Positions 11,913 to 22,979 of a DNA stretch of 64,000 nt are shown here, one piece after another; position 1 is the stretch's first letter, and every line of letters starts with the position of its first letter. A program made the position numbers and the translations under genes. Below the pieces are notes generated by a model that ran no database searches, was not told the origin of the DNA, and saw only the letters and a list, made by a program, of their open reading frames with translations. The stretch comes from Prostheceraeus crozeri (lineage: Eukaryota; Platyhelminthes; Polycladida; Euryleptidae): positions 62,001 through 126,000 of the forward strand of contig CAJQUW010012890.1 in assembly GCA_907163375.1 (NCBI GenBank). Reading direction: 5' to 3'.

Positions 11913-12515
11913 CACAGAATTAATTTTTTTGTTTATCTGCTTCGGATTGCTAGAAACTTGATTAATACGAAATTGACAGAACATCGAGGAACCTATTAAG
12001 TGGGGAAAAAGAAATTCCTAATACCTTAAAGATATAGGAAAAAAAACGTGCGTTGCTTGCAGATTAATGTGAGTTCCAGCAAAGTGCTTCGATTGCCAAA
12101 ATTCCTTCAGATTCGAAGAATTCAGATCATTGCGCACAAATTTTCTCCATAATGTTGGCCCTTCCGATCATTATTAAAAAAAGTAGCAGGCGTACAAAAA
12201 TTAATTCACTTGATTTCACATCCTCTCCTCAGCATTGCTCACTGTATAGTGTATACACTGAATCGACTTTTACACTGAGGGAATGCGTGTTTTGTTGTGT
12301 GCGAAATGATATCACAGCACGCACGCATCTCTCACTGGCTCTGGTGTCCTCTGCTGACAGCTTATTGTTTGCCATATCCAATAGCAAACGATACACGAAT
12401 TATCCATTCGAGAAGGAGCAAGTTGACTAATTCTGTGATGTGCCATTTCGATTTTAAGGCTACATTATTTCCATTCTAGGAAACCGAAGCGCGCGCAGGT
12501 GAATCTAATTCTGTG
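11913..12515 (+). mobile_element. MITE family CACAGAATTA, copy 1, with 8 bp TSD
   Basis: The unit starts CACAGAATTA and ends TAATTCTGTG, a 10 bp terminal inverted repeat. It is flanked on both sides by the identical octamer CACCGCAC (11905-11912 and 12516-12523). It has no coding capacity. It is colinear with 48719-49311, and a 111 bp deletion form lies at 60548-60658. An 8 bp duplication fits hAT-class elements best; P and Merlin elements also make 8-9 bp duplications, so the superfamily stays open. Confidence 0.88.
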
Positions 12516-12523
12516 CACCGCAC

Positions 12524-12835
12524 ACTAATGCTCTCAAAAGATAGTCGTCATTGAATAAGCAGTGAGCCCTGGATGGCGGTGAGCCAGTGGCGTGCGTGTC
12601 ATGATATCACACATCGCTGTCACAGTGCTGTTCATTGATGAATCCTGCGAGGAGAGTGAGAGAACCAAATTTCGGACACCAACAAACTTCTTAACTAAGA
12701 ATCTGACGGACCACCATTAACGAGAAAACTTTTGCGCAATTATCTGAATTCTTCGAATCTGAGAAATCGTGGCGAACGAAACATTTTGAAGGAATCTACA
12801 GCAATCCGCAAGCGACGCACGACTTTTTTCTTATC
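12524..12835 (-). repeat. Diverged inverted fragment of the CACAGAATTA MITE family
   Basis: Read on the minus strand, this stretch follows the left part of the MITE copies: CGTGCGTCGCTTGCGGATT, then the ATTCGAAGAATTCAGAT block, then TTGCGCA. It lies head to head with the copy at 11913-12515, and the two can form a long imperfect hairpin. It is older than its neighbour and lacks a clear terminus. Confidence 0.6.
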
Positions 12836-13784
12836 TCTGTGAAATATAAGGAATTTGATTTTACCCACTTACAAAGTTCCTGCATTTGCCATCGTTTTAA
12901 ATTAGTCTGCATCTCTAGTCAAGTGACACATTTAAGCAATGTAATTCTGTGGCTTAAAGACTCGGAACCGCATTTTCATGAAAATCCGAATGAATCCGAC
13001 ATCATGAAATTCACAAGTAGTCCCTCAACAGAGAATCGGATGCATAAAAATTGGTCAGGATAAATTTTTCAAATCCCGGTCAGACTATGCTGCAAAAAAT
13101 ATTGTCGTTCTTAGGTTGGGTGGGGGGGTAGATTACAGCGCAGTTGTCTACGTAGTACAAGAACAGACAGCAATCCTCTTGCCTGCATATCTCGTGTTAT
13201 TATGGGGATGAGAAAAGTGCAATAAAAATGAGCCGAAAATGAGATCCCAATCATTCAGTTATAAACACACGAAATATGAGCAATTACATCAGAGGAAGAC
13301 ACAGAAGGTGGATGGCTCACATATCGGCAGAATTTTATGAAATGAGCTTTACCTTTGAGAAGCAACACATCTTGAGTGAATCTTTTAAACTTGCAGTTTT
13401 AAAATTCCAGCCCCTTCCCCGGTGTGGATTTCCTTCCTTCTGGCTTCCAATGAAAATCTCGGGGGCCTCGACCGCACTAAAGATGTGCATCGGATCCGAC
13501 AGCCAATCCGGTTAATTTTCGTATAATCAGACTAATCCCAAAGATGCACGCCAGGGTTGGAACCGGCCGCCGATCCAGTTAAGGCCATACATTTTGATGA
13601 CCGGCCGGCTGGTTTTTCTAGTTGGGCCTACTTGTATCTTGACCATTAACAACACTCATTCTAGAATCAATTGTCTAGTTAATTTAAAGAATTACAACAT
13701 TGTGTGAGCAAAAATATGACATAATTGATGTGATGCTTGTGTAGTTCCGAATCAGACAAGAGAACATAACCTCATGTTGGCAAA
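12836..13784. other. Intergenic stretch with a possible orphan hAT end
   Basis: No gene recognised. Short open frames at 12839-13063 and 13276-13515 (+) have no known motif. CAGGGTTGGAACCGGCC at 13553, with more CCGGCCGG copies up to 13615, looks like one end of a hAT-type element, but no matching second end was found. Confidence 0.4.
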
Positions 13785-14469
13785 GATCGGCAATGATATC
13801 ATACATTTTTGAAAAATGATATAAAATGATATCATCAAAAATGTTTGTTCGATTATATTTTCTAATCACAGATTCTTCGCATTTCGTATTGAAGAAACTT
13901 TAGTCTCTTTCGTTTGTTCTACCCATGTCCTTCCGCACTGGTTGATTCATGTAGCCAAAAACAACATGCTACTGTCTATCAGTCTGTCTATCATACAAAT
14001 TGTCGGACAACTCATTAACACTGTCTTGATGTTTTTTGAAGTCTCGACAGCAATCCAAATATTTTTAGCCTTTTTTCATACTTTAGATATTGTTGGCCTA
14101 ACCAACTGCATATTGTGGGCGTATTTGTAATTCGAGTGTATGAAGCTTAAATCAAAACTTGCTATGTCTAATGCACAGGCCATAGACCCTACCTAACTTT
14201 TGATATGCAAGAAGCTTTGTATGACTAAACTGCTTTCTTGGGGCTTCCATTATTTTGAATCTATCGATGCTGCATGCAATCTAATTTCAATTTCATTGCT
14301 AAGAACACTAAAAGTAGCATGATGGCAATGTAAATCGAAAAATTTGTATGACTGGATCTATTTACGAGGTAGGCTTACGTATATTTCACTAAAAATGGTA
14401 TATTTTCATTATAAGACATAAGATGATATTAAATTCGTAAAATGATACATATCATTTTCATTGCCGATC
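13785..14469 (-). mobile_element. MITE with GATCGGC termini, copy B
   Basis: 685 bp, beginning GATCGGCAATGATA and ending with the inverted ATTGCCGATC. In inverted orientation it matches copy A (7711-8461): terminal palindromic AT-rich tracts with repeated ATGATATCAT words, and the segment around CATGTCCTTCC. Both copies are non-coding, so they needed a transposase from elsewhere. Confidence 0.7.
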
Positions 14470-14875
14470 ATGTTAGCATGTTAGGCATCTAAGATTTATT
14501 CTGACATGTGTTTCAATCATTTTGCATTTCACTTTTAACTCGAAAAAACCCCAACATTTCTCAACAAACCGTGTGGTCCCGACTGCGCACGTGTAGTATG
14601 TTCTATGTAGCCTGTGTCTGTCGTGAAAATATTCTTTCGAATTAGTCGGATTACACCAATGTCGGATGCGATCCATGCACACCTCTAAAGGATATAAAAT
14701 TAGAAAAAGTATTATATTAATATTAGAAAAAGAATTACCAGTCGAATTGCTAAATGTAAATTGTTTCAAGCAACTGAAAGTGAACCAGGCCAAATACATT
14801 CAAGTATATTGAGTTGCTATTTCAATAAAAGCTCCAATCAAGGAGAACAGACAATGGAATTCATATGGGAGCTGT

Positions 14876-15075
14876 TGTCTCCGTGGCACAGTGGTTAAGT
14901 GCCTGGCCTAGCGATCTTTTGGTCCAGAAGTCGAGCCCCGAAGGTGTCATTGGAAGTCGGCAGGAAGGGCATCCGGACTAAAAGCACTACAATGCTACAT
15001 AAGTCTGACTATGTCAGCGCCGTACAAGCCCCAAGTATGGGGAGTAGTGACGTAAAACCTTCATTTTCATTTATT
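14876..15075 (+). mobile_element. SINE-A copy 1 (tRNA-derived)
   Basis: Pol III promoter boxes are visible: box A TGGCACAGTGGTTAAGTG and box B AAGTCGAGCCCC (GTCGAGCCCC core). A shared body follows: GTGTCATTGGAAGTCGGCAG, then GGAAGGGCATCCGG, and GTCAGCGCCG to TAGTGACGT near the end. Four further copies occur in the window. This is the best-preserved consensus-like copy. Confidence 0.85.
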
Positions 15076-16744
15076 TTGTCAAGCTGGGATGGATTAATCC
15101 CCACGAATAATCTTATCTCGTTTTCTCTCGTCACTTGATTTCAAAAAGGACAAGAAGTGAATGAATTCACTATTCGATAAAGACAAAATTGACTTCTCAT
15201 TATAATCAAAATGACTACATGTAGGAAATAAAAACGAATAATTCTCAAAATTCATATTATCAAATATAACTACACGTTTTCTATGATACACAAATATCGT
15301 TAATAAGCAGAATAGCATCAAGTCATAGGAAAGAAAATTGTAGAAAGCTGTCGAGAAGTGATAAAAATAGATTAATGTCCGGACAGTTTCACATCCGCAT
15401 TTCCAAATACATGTATTATTCGCTTTATAGCTCTGTATATTGAATAATGTGGCGCCTGTTGTTAGTCAAAGCAGTTATTAATTTATACTACGATCGGTAA
15501 TTACTATGAAATAGTCAGCGTCTCAAGAGCACATTATCATGATTTATCTGAAGACAACTCTTGAAAAGCTCTGTCGATTCTGAGAATGAAATATTTCAAC
15601 CACATTTCTCACATGAATGAGCAAATTTTTCCCAAATTGTAGTCAATATCTGCCATGCTTCGAATACATGTCTAAATTGGGAATTCAATCATTTCTTCAT
15701 GTAAACGAACACTGGTGGGCGCATTATAATTGCCGAAGTCAATTGCAAAAATTTGTTAACAGCTGCAATAATGATTTTACTAATTCTGTTTCAACGGCTG
15801 TAACACAGACCTAAATTGTAGACAAAGTAGAAGAAATTGGGAATAATTGCCATACTATTTGTGAAACATATCGGCGTGATATCAAAATTACACAATGAGC
15901 ATTTCGATGCATTGCAATAAACTCATCAATCCGTGGTTTTGCAGATGGCAATTCTTCAGGTAATTTAGAAGAAGAAAACATCACCCTTACTCCAGGCTCA
16001 TTTAGTGTGTAGGAGTAAAGTTTGCTCATGATGAACTATTTCATTCAAATTCTCGTCATATTTCAATCATAATGTACTGGTCGTGGAGAGAATATTTTTG
16101 TAGACATTATGCCATTTTTTACGTTTCAGAAGAACATGGAAGAGAAAAGAAATATCTCGAAGCAAAATATATGAAAGACTTGCATTCTTCGTGTCTTTTA
16201 TTCATTTATTTCCTGAAATAGTTCGTCAAATGATTATTTAAAGATACTGATGTTATAATTATGCAATGATGCACTTTTTTCGAATATATTATTTTTGTGA
16301 CACATATTATACTATTGCGAAATATTAGTGTTAGCATATCTTAACGTACCAGTAGTGCTCGGATGCTTGAAGACCTTAAACCAAATGGCGGTAAAGCACG
16401 GCGATTGCATTCTCTTGATCTCTATATCCATACATGACGAAATTTTGATTCATTTCAAGCGGATATTTTTCAGATTATTGTTTTATTCAAAATGTTATAA
16501 TTCAAAATCTTACATTTGTTCATAAAGATTTCCCCTTGCGAAGTACAATCTTTTTCATAAGTGATTTTTTTAAAAATGGATCTACCTTGCATGATAGTAA
16601 ATATGATTGCATGATTCCGTGCGTGAAAAGTAAGAAAATTTCATCAAAGTACGAAAAATTATGAAAGACTAAATGCATGCAAGTTTTGCTAAAGCTTTTC
16701 ATCATTCTCTCGACATTTCTATCCTTGATTTGCATCTGTTGTGT
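15076..16744. other. Intergenic stretch, nothing recognised
   Basis: AT-rich DNA with only short, motif-free open frames (for example 75 codons at 15094-15321 on the minus strand). No tRNA, SINE or inverted-repeat element was identified. Confidence 0.5.
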
Positions 16745-17430
16745 AAGGGTGCATTTACACGTGCAACTTGATTGCTGGCATTTTTTTTGATCCATGATGA
16801 CTCAGATAAGAATGGACCAACAATTGCAGTAAAGGCATGCCTTCAATAATTGTGCTTCGTACGTCACCAGACAATAGCAATTTAGCGAGTAGTGACAAAG
16901 AGAAATGCATTTATCTCATCATGTTATCATCCTCTGAGTCTCAGTAAAACGTAGCAGCTAAAGTTAAACAAGGCGCAAATTTACCTGACACTCAGAGGAT
17001 AATAAGCTGATCAGATCAATGTATTTCTCTTTATCACCATTCACGAAATTGCTATTGTCTGGATTCTGTCTGATGACACAGGAAGCACGATTACAAAATT
17101 CAACAGAAGGAAAATAACTGCGCGTCTTGGTGGATTTGAACCACCGACCTCTGGCATTCTAGGCCAACACTCTGCCAACTGAGCTATCGATGAGCGACAG
17201 AACGACCTAAGTCCTCATTTGAAGAATCCACGATATCGAATCAGATGGCTTTATCCCCTGAGACAACGTAGCATTAACCGTCAAGCCAAACTACTAATAC
17301 CAAGATATTGATAATTCACAGACATCACTAGACTTTGGTATGCCTTTGCTTCCATTGTTTGTCCATTCTTTTCTGACTCATCATGGATCGATGAGTGCTA
17401 GCAATCAAGTTGCACGTGTAAACGTCCCTA
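16745..17430. mobile_element. Foldback element A, copy 1
   Basis: The left arm (16750-16975) and the two-part right arm (16977-17065 and 17336-17424) are inverted copies. The outer ends pair as TTTACACGTGCAACTTGATTG-like sequence (16752-16773 against 17402-17422). Inner parts pair through the GACAATAGCAATTT block and the CTCAGAGGAT/CCTCTGAG block. About 270 bp containing a tRNA-like sequence splits the right arm. A second copy of the same architecture lies at 39033-40062. No coding capacity. Confidence 0.75.
17122..17197 (-). pseudogene. tRNA-like sequence or SINE head
   Basis: On the minus strand, box A TAGCTCAGTTGG is perfect. The anticodon arm TTGGC-CTAGAAT-GCCAG would give anticodon AGA, and the T arm GGTGG-TTCAAAT-CCACC pairs fully. 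A serine tRNA should have a long variable arm, but this one is short. The ends (GCTCATC against AAGACGCG) do not form an acceptor stem. I call it a tRNA pseudogene or SINE head; it sits inside the right arm of a foldback element. Confidence 0.6.
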
Positions 17431-17839
17431 AAAAGCCTCTAGAACCTCGGTTACCGTTTACCTCTAAAATGTCAATACATCCAATTGAGGATCACTTCGA
17501 GCACCAGAACCATTGGCATCTTTGTCTGAGGAAGCAAATATTTTCTACTTCTCCAACACATCCTATAGGAGATCTATACAAATTTCTATAGGAATCAATA
17601 AATGCAACAACTTGCAATTGAAAAGAATTCATCTTTCAATGATCAACGTCGGGAGTCATTCTAAACTACACTCTTATGTACATCATGGACTAACAGACCT
17701 CTTGATAGTCTAGTACGAACATCTAAGTCTCCTTCTGGAATGAAATTTGGAGTCCTTGAGACAGCATTGTCTTCAAACTAGCTAGATTATATCACAATCG
17801 TATTGAGTACGAGGTCGGTTCGACAATCTAAGATATGAA

Positions 17840-18034
17840 TCACTGAAGAATTCCTGATGGACGGTCATCGTCATCATCGGACATTGACTGCTTCTGGCGC
17901 TTTGCTTCAGGTGGATCATCATCGATCTCTTCTATCAATTTTCTTTTCACATTTTGATTGTCTTCTGTGAATTCTTCACTTTCGTCATCTTCGGAACTGG
18001 AGTTGGAAGATTCTTGAGGAATGAAGGCGAGGTC
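17840..18034 (-). CDS. Terminal coding exon of an unidentified acidic nuclear-type protein
   Basis: A 3' splice site (pyrimidine-rich tract ending TTTTCAG) is followed by 64 open codons in phase 0 and a TGA. The peptide starts DLAFIPQESSNSSSEDDESE, continues with the basic patch KRKLIEEIDDDPPEAKRQKQ (nuclear-localisation-like) and ends with an acidic run and RPSGILQ. Skewed acidic/serine composition, an intact frame and the splice site support a real exon. The gene is not recognised; the composition suggests a nuclear or nucleolar protein (inference). The upstream exon may be 49397-49500 (minus), which ends in phase 0 and is also acidic. Confidence 0.65.
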   Translation of the reverse strand, partial: DLAFIPQESSNSSSEDDESEEFTEDNQNVKRKLIEEIDDDPPEAKRQKQSMSDDDDDRPSGILQ

Positions 18035-18662
18035 CTGAAAATATGAAAGAAATCAAGTGGAATGGTTTCACTTTGTAGCGCAGTGAATGTCGTCGAACTA
18101 CACGTACTCATGTTTCCATTCTATGCTTGTATAACACAACCTGAAGTCTCTAGCAGTATCTATGACTTTGAAAAGGTAGGAGACAAAGGATGAGCGAATG
18201 ATTTGAAGTGACGTTGAGCCATCCATACGGAATACTGAGAAGCTTCTGATTTATCCCAAGCTACACTACTAATTTGTCTTGAAACCATTTTAAAAGTTCC
18301 AAAATCAGGTTTAGAAACAAAGTTTGAAAAGACCATGGTTAAAAGAAACACAAACACATGCCAGAGTTCATGCAGCCCATTTAAATTGGGCAGTACGATG
18401 ATTTCGGGTCTCGCTAAAGGCACAGAGTGTTGAAGCAGGTCGACTCATGGATGAAGATCCAAAACTCTGTCTGTGATTTCTCAAACAAGAAATTTTTGTG
18501 GATCTGCAAGTTGTAGGCCTACATTTGGCAATGAAGTCAAGTCAATGACTAGGTAGAGAAAGGAGAAGTAAAATTAAAAATTCTTCACCCGAATGCGTGT
18601 TAAAGCAAATAATAAATGAGCAGTAAAGAATATCGGAGGATAATGACAGCGATTAAGTCAAT

Positions 18663-18750
18663 AAAAGACACCAACACCCTTGACGCCCCGACCGCACTCA
18701 CCTGACCCAGGAATCGAACCGAAGTCCTCGAACTGTACTCGAATGACATG
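18663..18750 (-). mobile_element. SINE-B copy (minus)
   Basis: On the minus strand it reads GACTTCGGTTCGATTCCTGG, with a perfect Pol III box B (GGTTCGATTCC). The tail GTGCGGTCGGGG and AAGGGTGTTGGTGTCTT is shared with the plus-strand copy at 18876-18985. The two copies are arranged head to head about 130 bp apart. Confidence 0.75.
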
Positions 18751-18875
18751 CTGATAAGCTGTCATCGTTACAATATGAATGCTGGTAGCACTCTGTCAAT
18801 AATAATAATAGGACAACAAGCTGTCGATATCGCTTGGAGATGACTTCTGCCTTCACTCACATTCCTTTTGTACCG

Positions 18876-18985
18876 TCAGCGTGGCCTAGTGAAGAAGGTG
18901 CGAGCTCGTCTCCACCGCGGACTTCGGTTCGATTCCTAGGTCATGCGAGTGCGGTCGGGGAATCAAGGGTGTTGGTGTCTTGTAT
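18876..18985 (+). mobile_element. SINE-B copy (plus)
   Basis: Box A-like GTGGCCTAGTG near 18882 and a perfect box B GGTTCGATTCC near 18929, then the shared tail GAGTGCGGTCGGGG and AAGGGTGTTGGTGTCTT. This tRNA-derived family is distinct from SINE-A and forms an inverted pair with 18663-18750. Confidence 0.75.
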
Positions 18986-19448
18986 TAACTTAATAGTTGT
19001 CATTCTCCTTAGATATTCAATATACTGCGACAGACCGTTATTTTCGATCTATTGGGTGACACAGTTGAATTATTTGCCTGACGAAAAACTAATTTGTCTA
19101 GAAAGTTTTGAACCTACGGCAAGTGCGACAGCCTTCCTCGCTAATCGGTCAACGATGCTAATTTCAAAAAATGTTTTGCATTCATTGGAAACCTAACATT
19201 TATTAAATTCTCAACAAATGCTGATAGTCCTTACCATGACCGATCTCATAAATTTATACAAAATTCTCACAATTTTTCAAGAGCCATTAATTTCACAGAC
19301 AAAACAGGTGTGGTCAATAGCAACTGAAAAATGCAAGAATATGCATTTATTGAATGGTTTTACAATCGGCGCAAAACTAACCAGTCATGCATGCACGAGG
19401 AGTAAATGAAAATTTTCAGACTTCATCTGTGTTGAATGATGATAGTCC

Positions 19449-19623
19449 AACGTCACTACTCTCCTATACTGAAGGTTTGGACGGCGCTGAAACAGTCTTT
19501 AATCTGGAGCTTTGTGATCTATTAGTTCGGATGCCCTTCCTGCTGACTTCCAGTGACACTTTCGGGACTCGACCACTGGACCGAAAGATCGCTAGGCCAA
19601 GCACTTAACCACTGTGCCACGTA
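19449..19623 (-). mobile_element. SINE-A copy 2
   Basis: On the minus strand it has GTGGCACAGTGGTTAAGTGC (box A region), GGTCGAGTCCC (box B), TTGGAAGTC-type body sequence displaced by small changes, GGAAGGGCATCCG, and the end TAGTGACGTT. Nearly full length. Confidence 0.82.
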
Positions 19624-19646
19624 GAACACAACAAAGAGTACGTATA

Positions 19647-21312
19647 TTAGGTAGAGTAGCAACTGAGCATTTATTAAATCCCTAATGTCCATGCAATTTC
19701 GATTTCATTAAATGAGCATGAGTCGAGACCGTGTACCACCTGTGAGATATGCAAATTTAAACAAATTTGGAGAAAAGTGCACGAATTTTGAGTGATTGTG
19801 ATTGCAATACAGAATAAGGGAAAGTATTCCACAAATCCTCCATGTCATGACAACTTGGAGAGGTAAGATAGTTTGTCAAATTAGCAATTCGATGGGTTAC
19901 CATTGCTAAAAGCTCAGCTTTATTATAATAAGATTATTTTCTTAAGCGTGATCATATCACAAACTGCCTGCCACTGAGAGAGCAAAGCATCATAATCAAG
20001 GAAGCTGATCATAAATAACTTTAAAAGATGTTAATGGGTCCACATCACTATTCAGATTCAAGAAATGACGCCTTGTGAATCATAAAATCATGCCGCTGAA
20101 AATTGAATTAAAAACATGACATCTCAGCTAAGAAGCACAATGAGATCTCAACTTTTCCTTGAAGACTTGCAGGAACTTACATTATAATGTCGTACATGAA
20201 ATCTCCTAGATCATCAGATAAATTTCCGCCTAATTAAGATGCCTGTCAGCGAATATTCATTCCGTTTGATATCCAACTTGTTTCATCCTACTTATAAGTG
20301 CGGCTTCATGTCGGTAGTATATGAATTTGCAAAAATGTAGCTTTTTAAAAGATGCTCAAATAATTTTTAGACCACAGGAACGTAATCTCCGAAAAAAACT
20401 GAATCTCTTCATATAACAATTTTCACTGTATACACTTTTTTGAGTCGACACTCTACCTATATATACGTACTTGCTCTATGGCAGAGTAGGTATATAGGTA
20501 GAGTGTCGACTCAAAAAAGTATCTGTATACAGTGAAAATTTTTATATGAAAAAATTCAGTTTTTTGCGGAGATCACGACCCTGTGGTCCAAAAAAGTATT
20601 TGAGCACTTTTGGAAAAATTCAAAATTTGCCAACTTATATACAACCGAGATGACTCTCCTATATAAGCAGTATGAAACAAGTTGGATATCAAAAGGAATG
20701 AATATTTGCTAATGAGCATCCTAACTAAGCGGACATTAAGCTGATTATCAAGGGAATTTCATGAACCGTCTTATAATGAAAGTCTTCATGAAAAAGTCGC
20801 TATATTATTGTGCTTTCTTGGCTGGAATTTCAAGTTTTCTAATTCAATTTTCACCGGCATGATTTTATGATTCACTAGCTTCATGTTTCATTTCCAGAAT
20901 CTGAATAGTGATGTGAACCATTTTTTACATCTTTCAAAGTTGTTTGAAGTCATTGTCTTTGATTATGTGATTTTCTGCCAGTTGCAGGTTGCATGTGATA
21001 TGATGACGCTTAAGAAAATACTCCTGAGGTTGAGCATGAAAATAATAGGAACCCATCGAATAGCTAATTTAACAAACATTAAACCTCCAAGGCTGTCATG
21101 AGAATCTGTGAAGTACCATCATTCCTTCTGCATTACAATCATGATCATTCAATTCCGTTGTAATTTCTGCAAAACTGCAAAAATTTGCATTTCTCACATT
21201 TGGTGACAATATCTAGTTGTATCTCCCTTGAGTTCATTTAATAAGATCGAAAGTGTATACACATTGGGGATTTAATAAATGCGGAGTTACCTCTCTACCT
21301 AATATAACTACT
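19647..21312. repeat. 1.67 kb palindrome made of two inverted roughly 820 bp units
   Basis: The left unit (about 19647-20465) and right unit (about 20489-21312) are inverted copies along their whole length, separated by about 23 bp. Paired blocks include GGTAGAGTGTCGACTC near the centre, CCAACTTGTTTCAT mid-arm and GCATTTATTAAATCCC near the tips. Outer ends read TATA-TTAGGTAGAG and CTCTACCTAA-TATA. The inner ends carry similar CTCTACCTATATA sequence, so each half may itself be a TA-flanked MITE. Identity near the centre is roughly 85-90% by eye. No coding capacity; a transcript would fold into long double-stranded RNA. Confidence 0.85.
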
Positions 21313-21921
21313 CTATGCTCTATGGACCACAATATTCTATAATCAGTTTTTCAAACCACTAAAATATAACAATAAATGCACGAAACAACACCGACCTGTA
21401 TCAGTCACGGATGAAATGATTAGTTACATTTAGAAATAGCAAATAGAAATGAGACGTCTCCTGTATTTCATTACTTGCAAACACAATTAGACGGTGCATT
21501 ATTACATCAAACGTCAATGAATGAATGAAAGAGTGATGCCTGACACTACTGAACGCTACACCTCGACTGAATGCTTATGAATATGAGCAGAATTCAGTCA
21601 AATACAATAGATTTGTCCATCCTCGGATTCTCCTGTAACTGCAGACTTTCATTACAAGAGTTGTGAAAACTCAGTGTTGAAATAGGAGATTATAACGTCA
21701 ATGCGACGTCCTAGGAAGTCTGAATGAGATATTTGATTAAAGTAGAGACACGCCACCTCACGTGAGACAAATCGAAACTGATATTTCATCACATCAACGA
21801 TCGCTACTCACAATAGTTACTGCTTCATTGGATTATCTTCATCATATTGACACATTAACAAGGTTGAATACTTTTCATAGCGAATATTGTAGATTTCAGA
21901 GTACTTTATATGAAAGTCCAT

Positions 21922-22012
21922 TCCGTGATACAGCGGTCAAGTGCTTGGCCACGTGAACATTTGGTGCTGAGGTCGAGCCCCGAAAGTGTCATTGGAAGTC
22001 GGCATGAGAAGC
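21922..22012 (+). mobile_element. SINE-A copy 3, 3'-truncated
   Basis: It begins CCGTGATACAGCGGTCAAGTG and continues to GAGGTCGAGCCCC and GTGTCATTGGAAGTCGGCA, after which similarity stops. Box A is diverged. Confidence 0.7.
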
Positions 22013-22249
22013 AATGACGCTCATGCTCCAGTTATCTGATAGTCTATTTGAGTGCTTGAGAATTGCAATTTTCGTCTCATTAAGTAATCTCTCAAGTTTC
22101 TCATTCGTTGTGCATAAGAGACAAATCGGAAAAATTTGCGGTCTTCAAATAATGGCAATCAGGCTAAGTTTTCCGCCAACCTTTCCGATTTGTAGGAAAA
22201 ATTTCTAGTTTAGTAGAAATTATTTTTGGGATTTCCGCTGAATGGCGAA

Positions 22250-22440
22250 TAACATGAAGTATACAGTTGGTAGAGGGTCGACACAAAAAACATTTCAGCT
22301 AACAGTGAACATTTTTATATCAAAATATCAATTTCTTGGCAGTTTCCTGCGATCAAAAAAAAATTGATCAATTGTCTGACCACTACTCACAAAGTCATTT
22401 CCGGCTATATACCTAGTGGGTGTCAATGCAGCTGAGACTG
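22250..22440 (-). repeat. Partial diverged copy of the palindrome unit
   Basis: GGTAGAGGGTCGACAC, ACAGTGAACATTTTTATAT and a following AT-rich block match the inner end of the units in 19647-21312 (GGTAGAGTGTCGACTC and ACAGTGAAAATTTTTATAT). The match decays after about 150 bp. It shows the unit is dispersed and not unique to the palindrome. Confidence 0.6.
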
Positions 22441-22979
22441 CTTCCAAAATCGCTTGCAGCACCAAGCCGTGTCGGTATAGTATAGTATAGTATATGTATA
22501 TTTTCACGGTACATCAAAGTACATGTGACTATGTCTATATACAGGTGCGTATGTCATCCTATCTACCATTGGTGTAGCGTGCTTCAAAGCTTCTTCGGGG
22601 CTATAATCAGTATTGGCTTAGTTATACCTTATAGCATGCAGCATGTAAAGTACCCGGCTATAGTCTAGAAGTCACTTTGATTTTGATGTTTTCAAATAAT
22701 GAAAGAAAGAATGAAGAAGTGAAGTTATGCACGTGTTAACTATTAGCTACACGTTTGTCAGACTCGCCGTGATTAGCCAGGCAGTGTGTGTTAAGTGTAA
22801 CTCGTAAAGAATTCCCTGTCTTCGACCACGTTGAATCACAGAGATGGACTGCTTCTTTGTGGGTTGCATGCAGTGGCCGCGACGAGCTGAAAGGCGTCGC
22901 CGAGCTGTTCTGGCGCGCGCGATCGGCACATTGATAGATTGGCTGATCTGTCGATGACATCAACGACCCATTCCTGATC

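Noticed and set aside
13480-13580. Paired AAAGATG motifs as a hAT element
   Set aside because: The motifs are direct, not inverted, and no target duplication is present.
17122-17197. Functional tRNA-Ser(AGA) on the minus strand
   Set aside because: Box A, T arm and a 7-base anticodon loop are good, but there is no acceptor stem and no long variable arm as a serine tRNA requires; it also lies inside a repeat.
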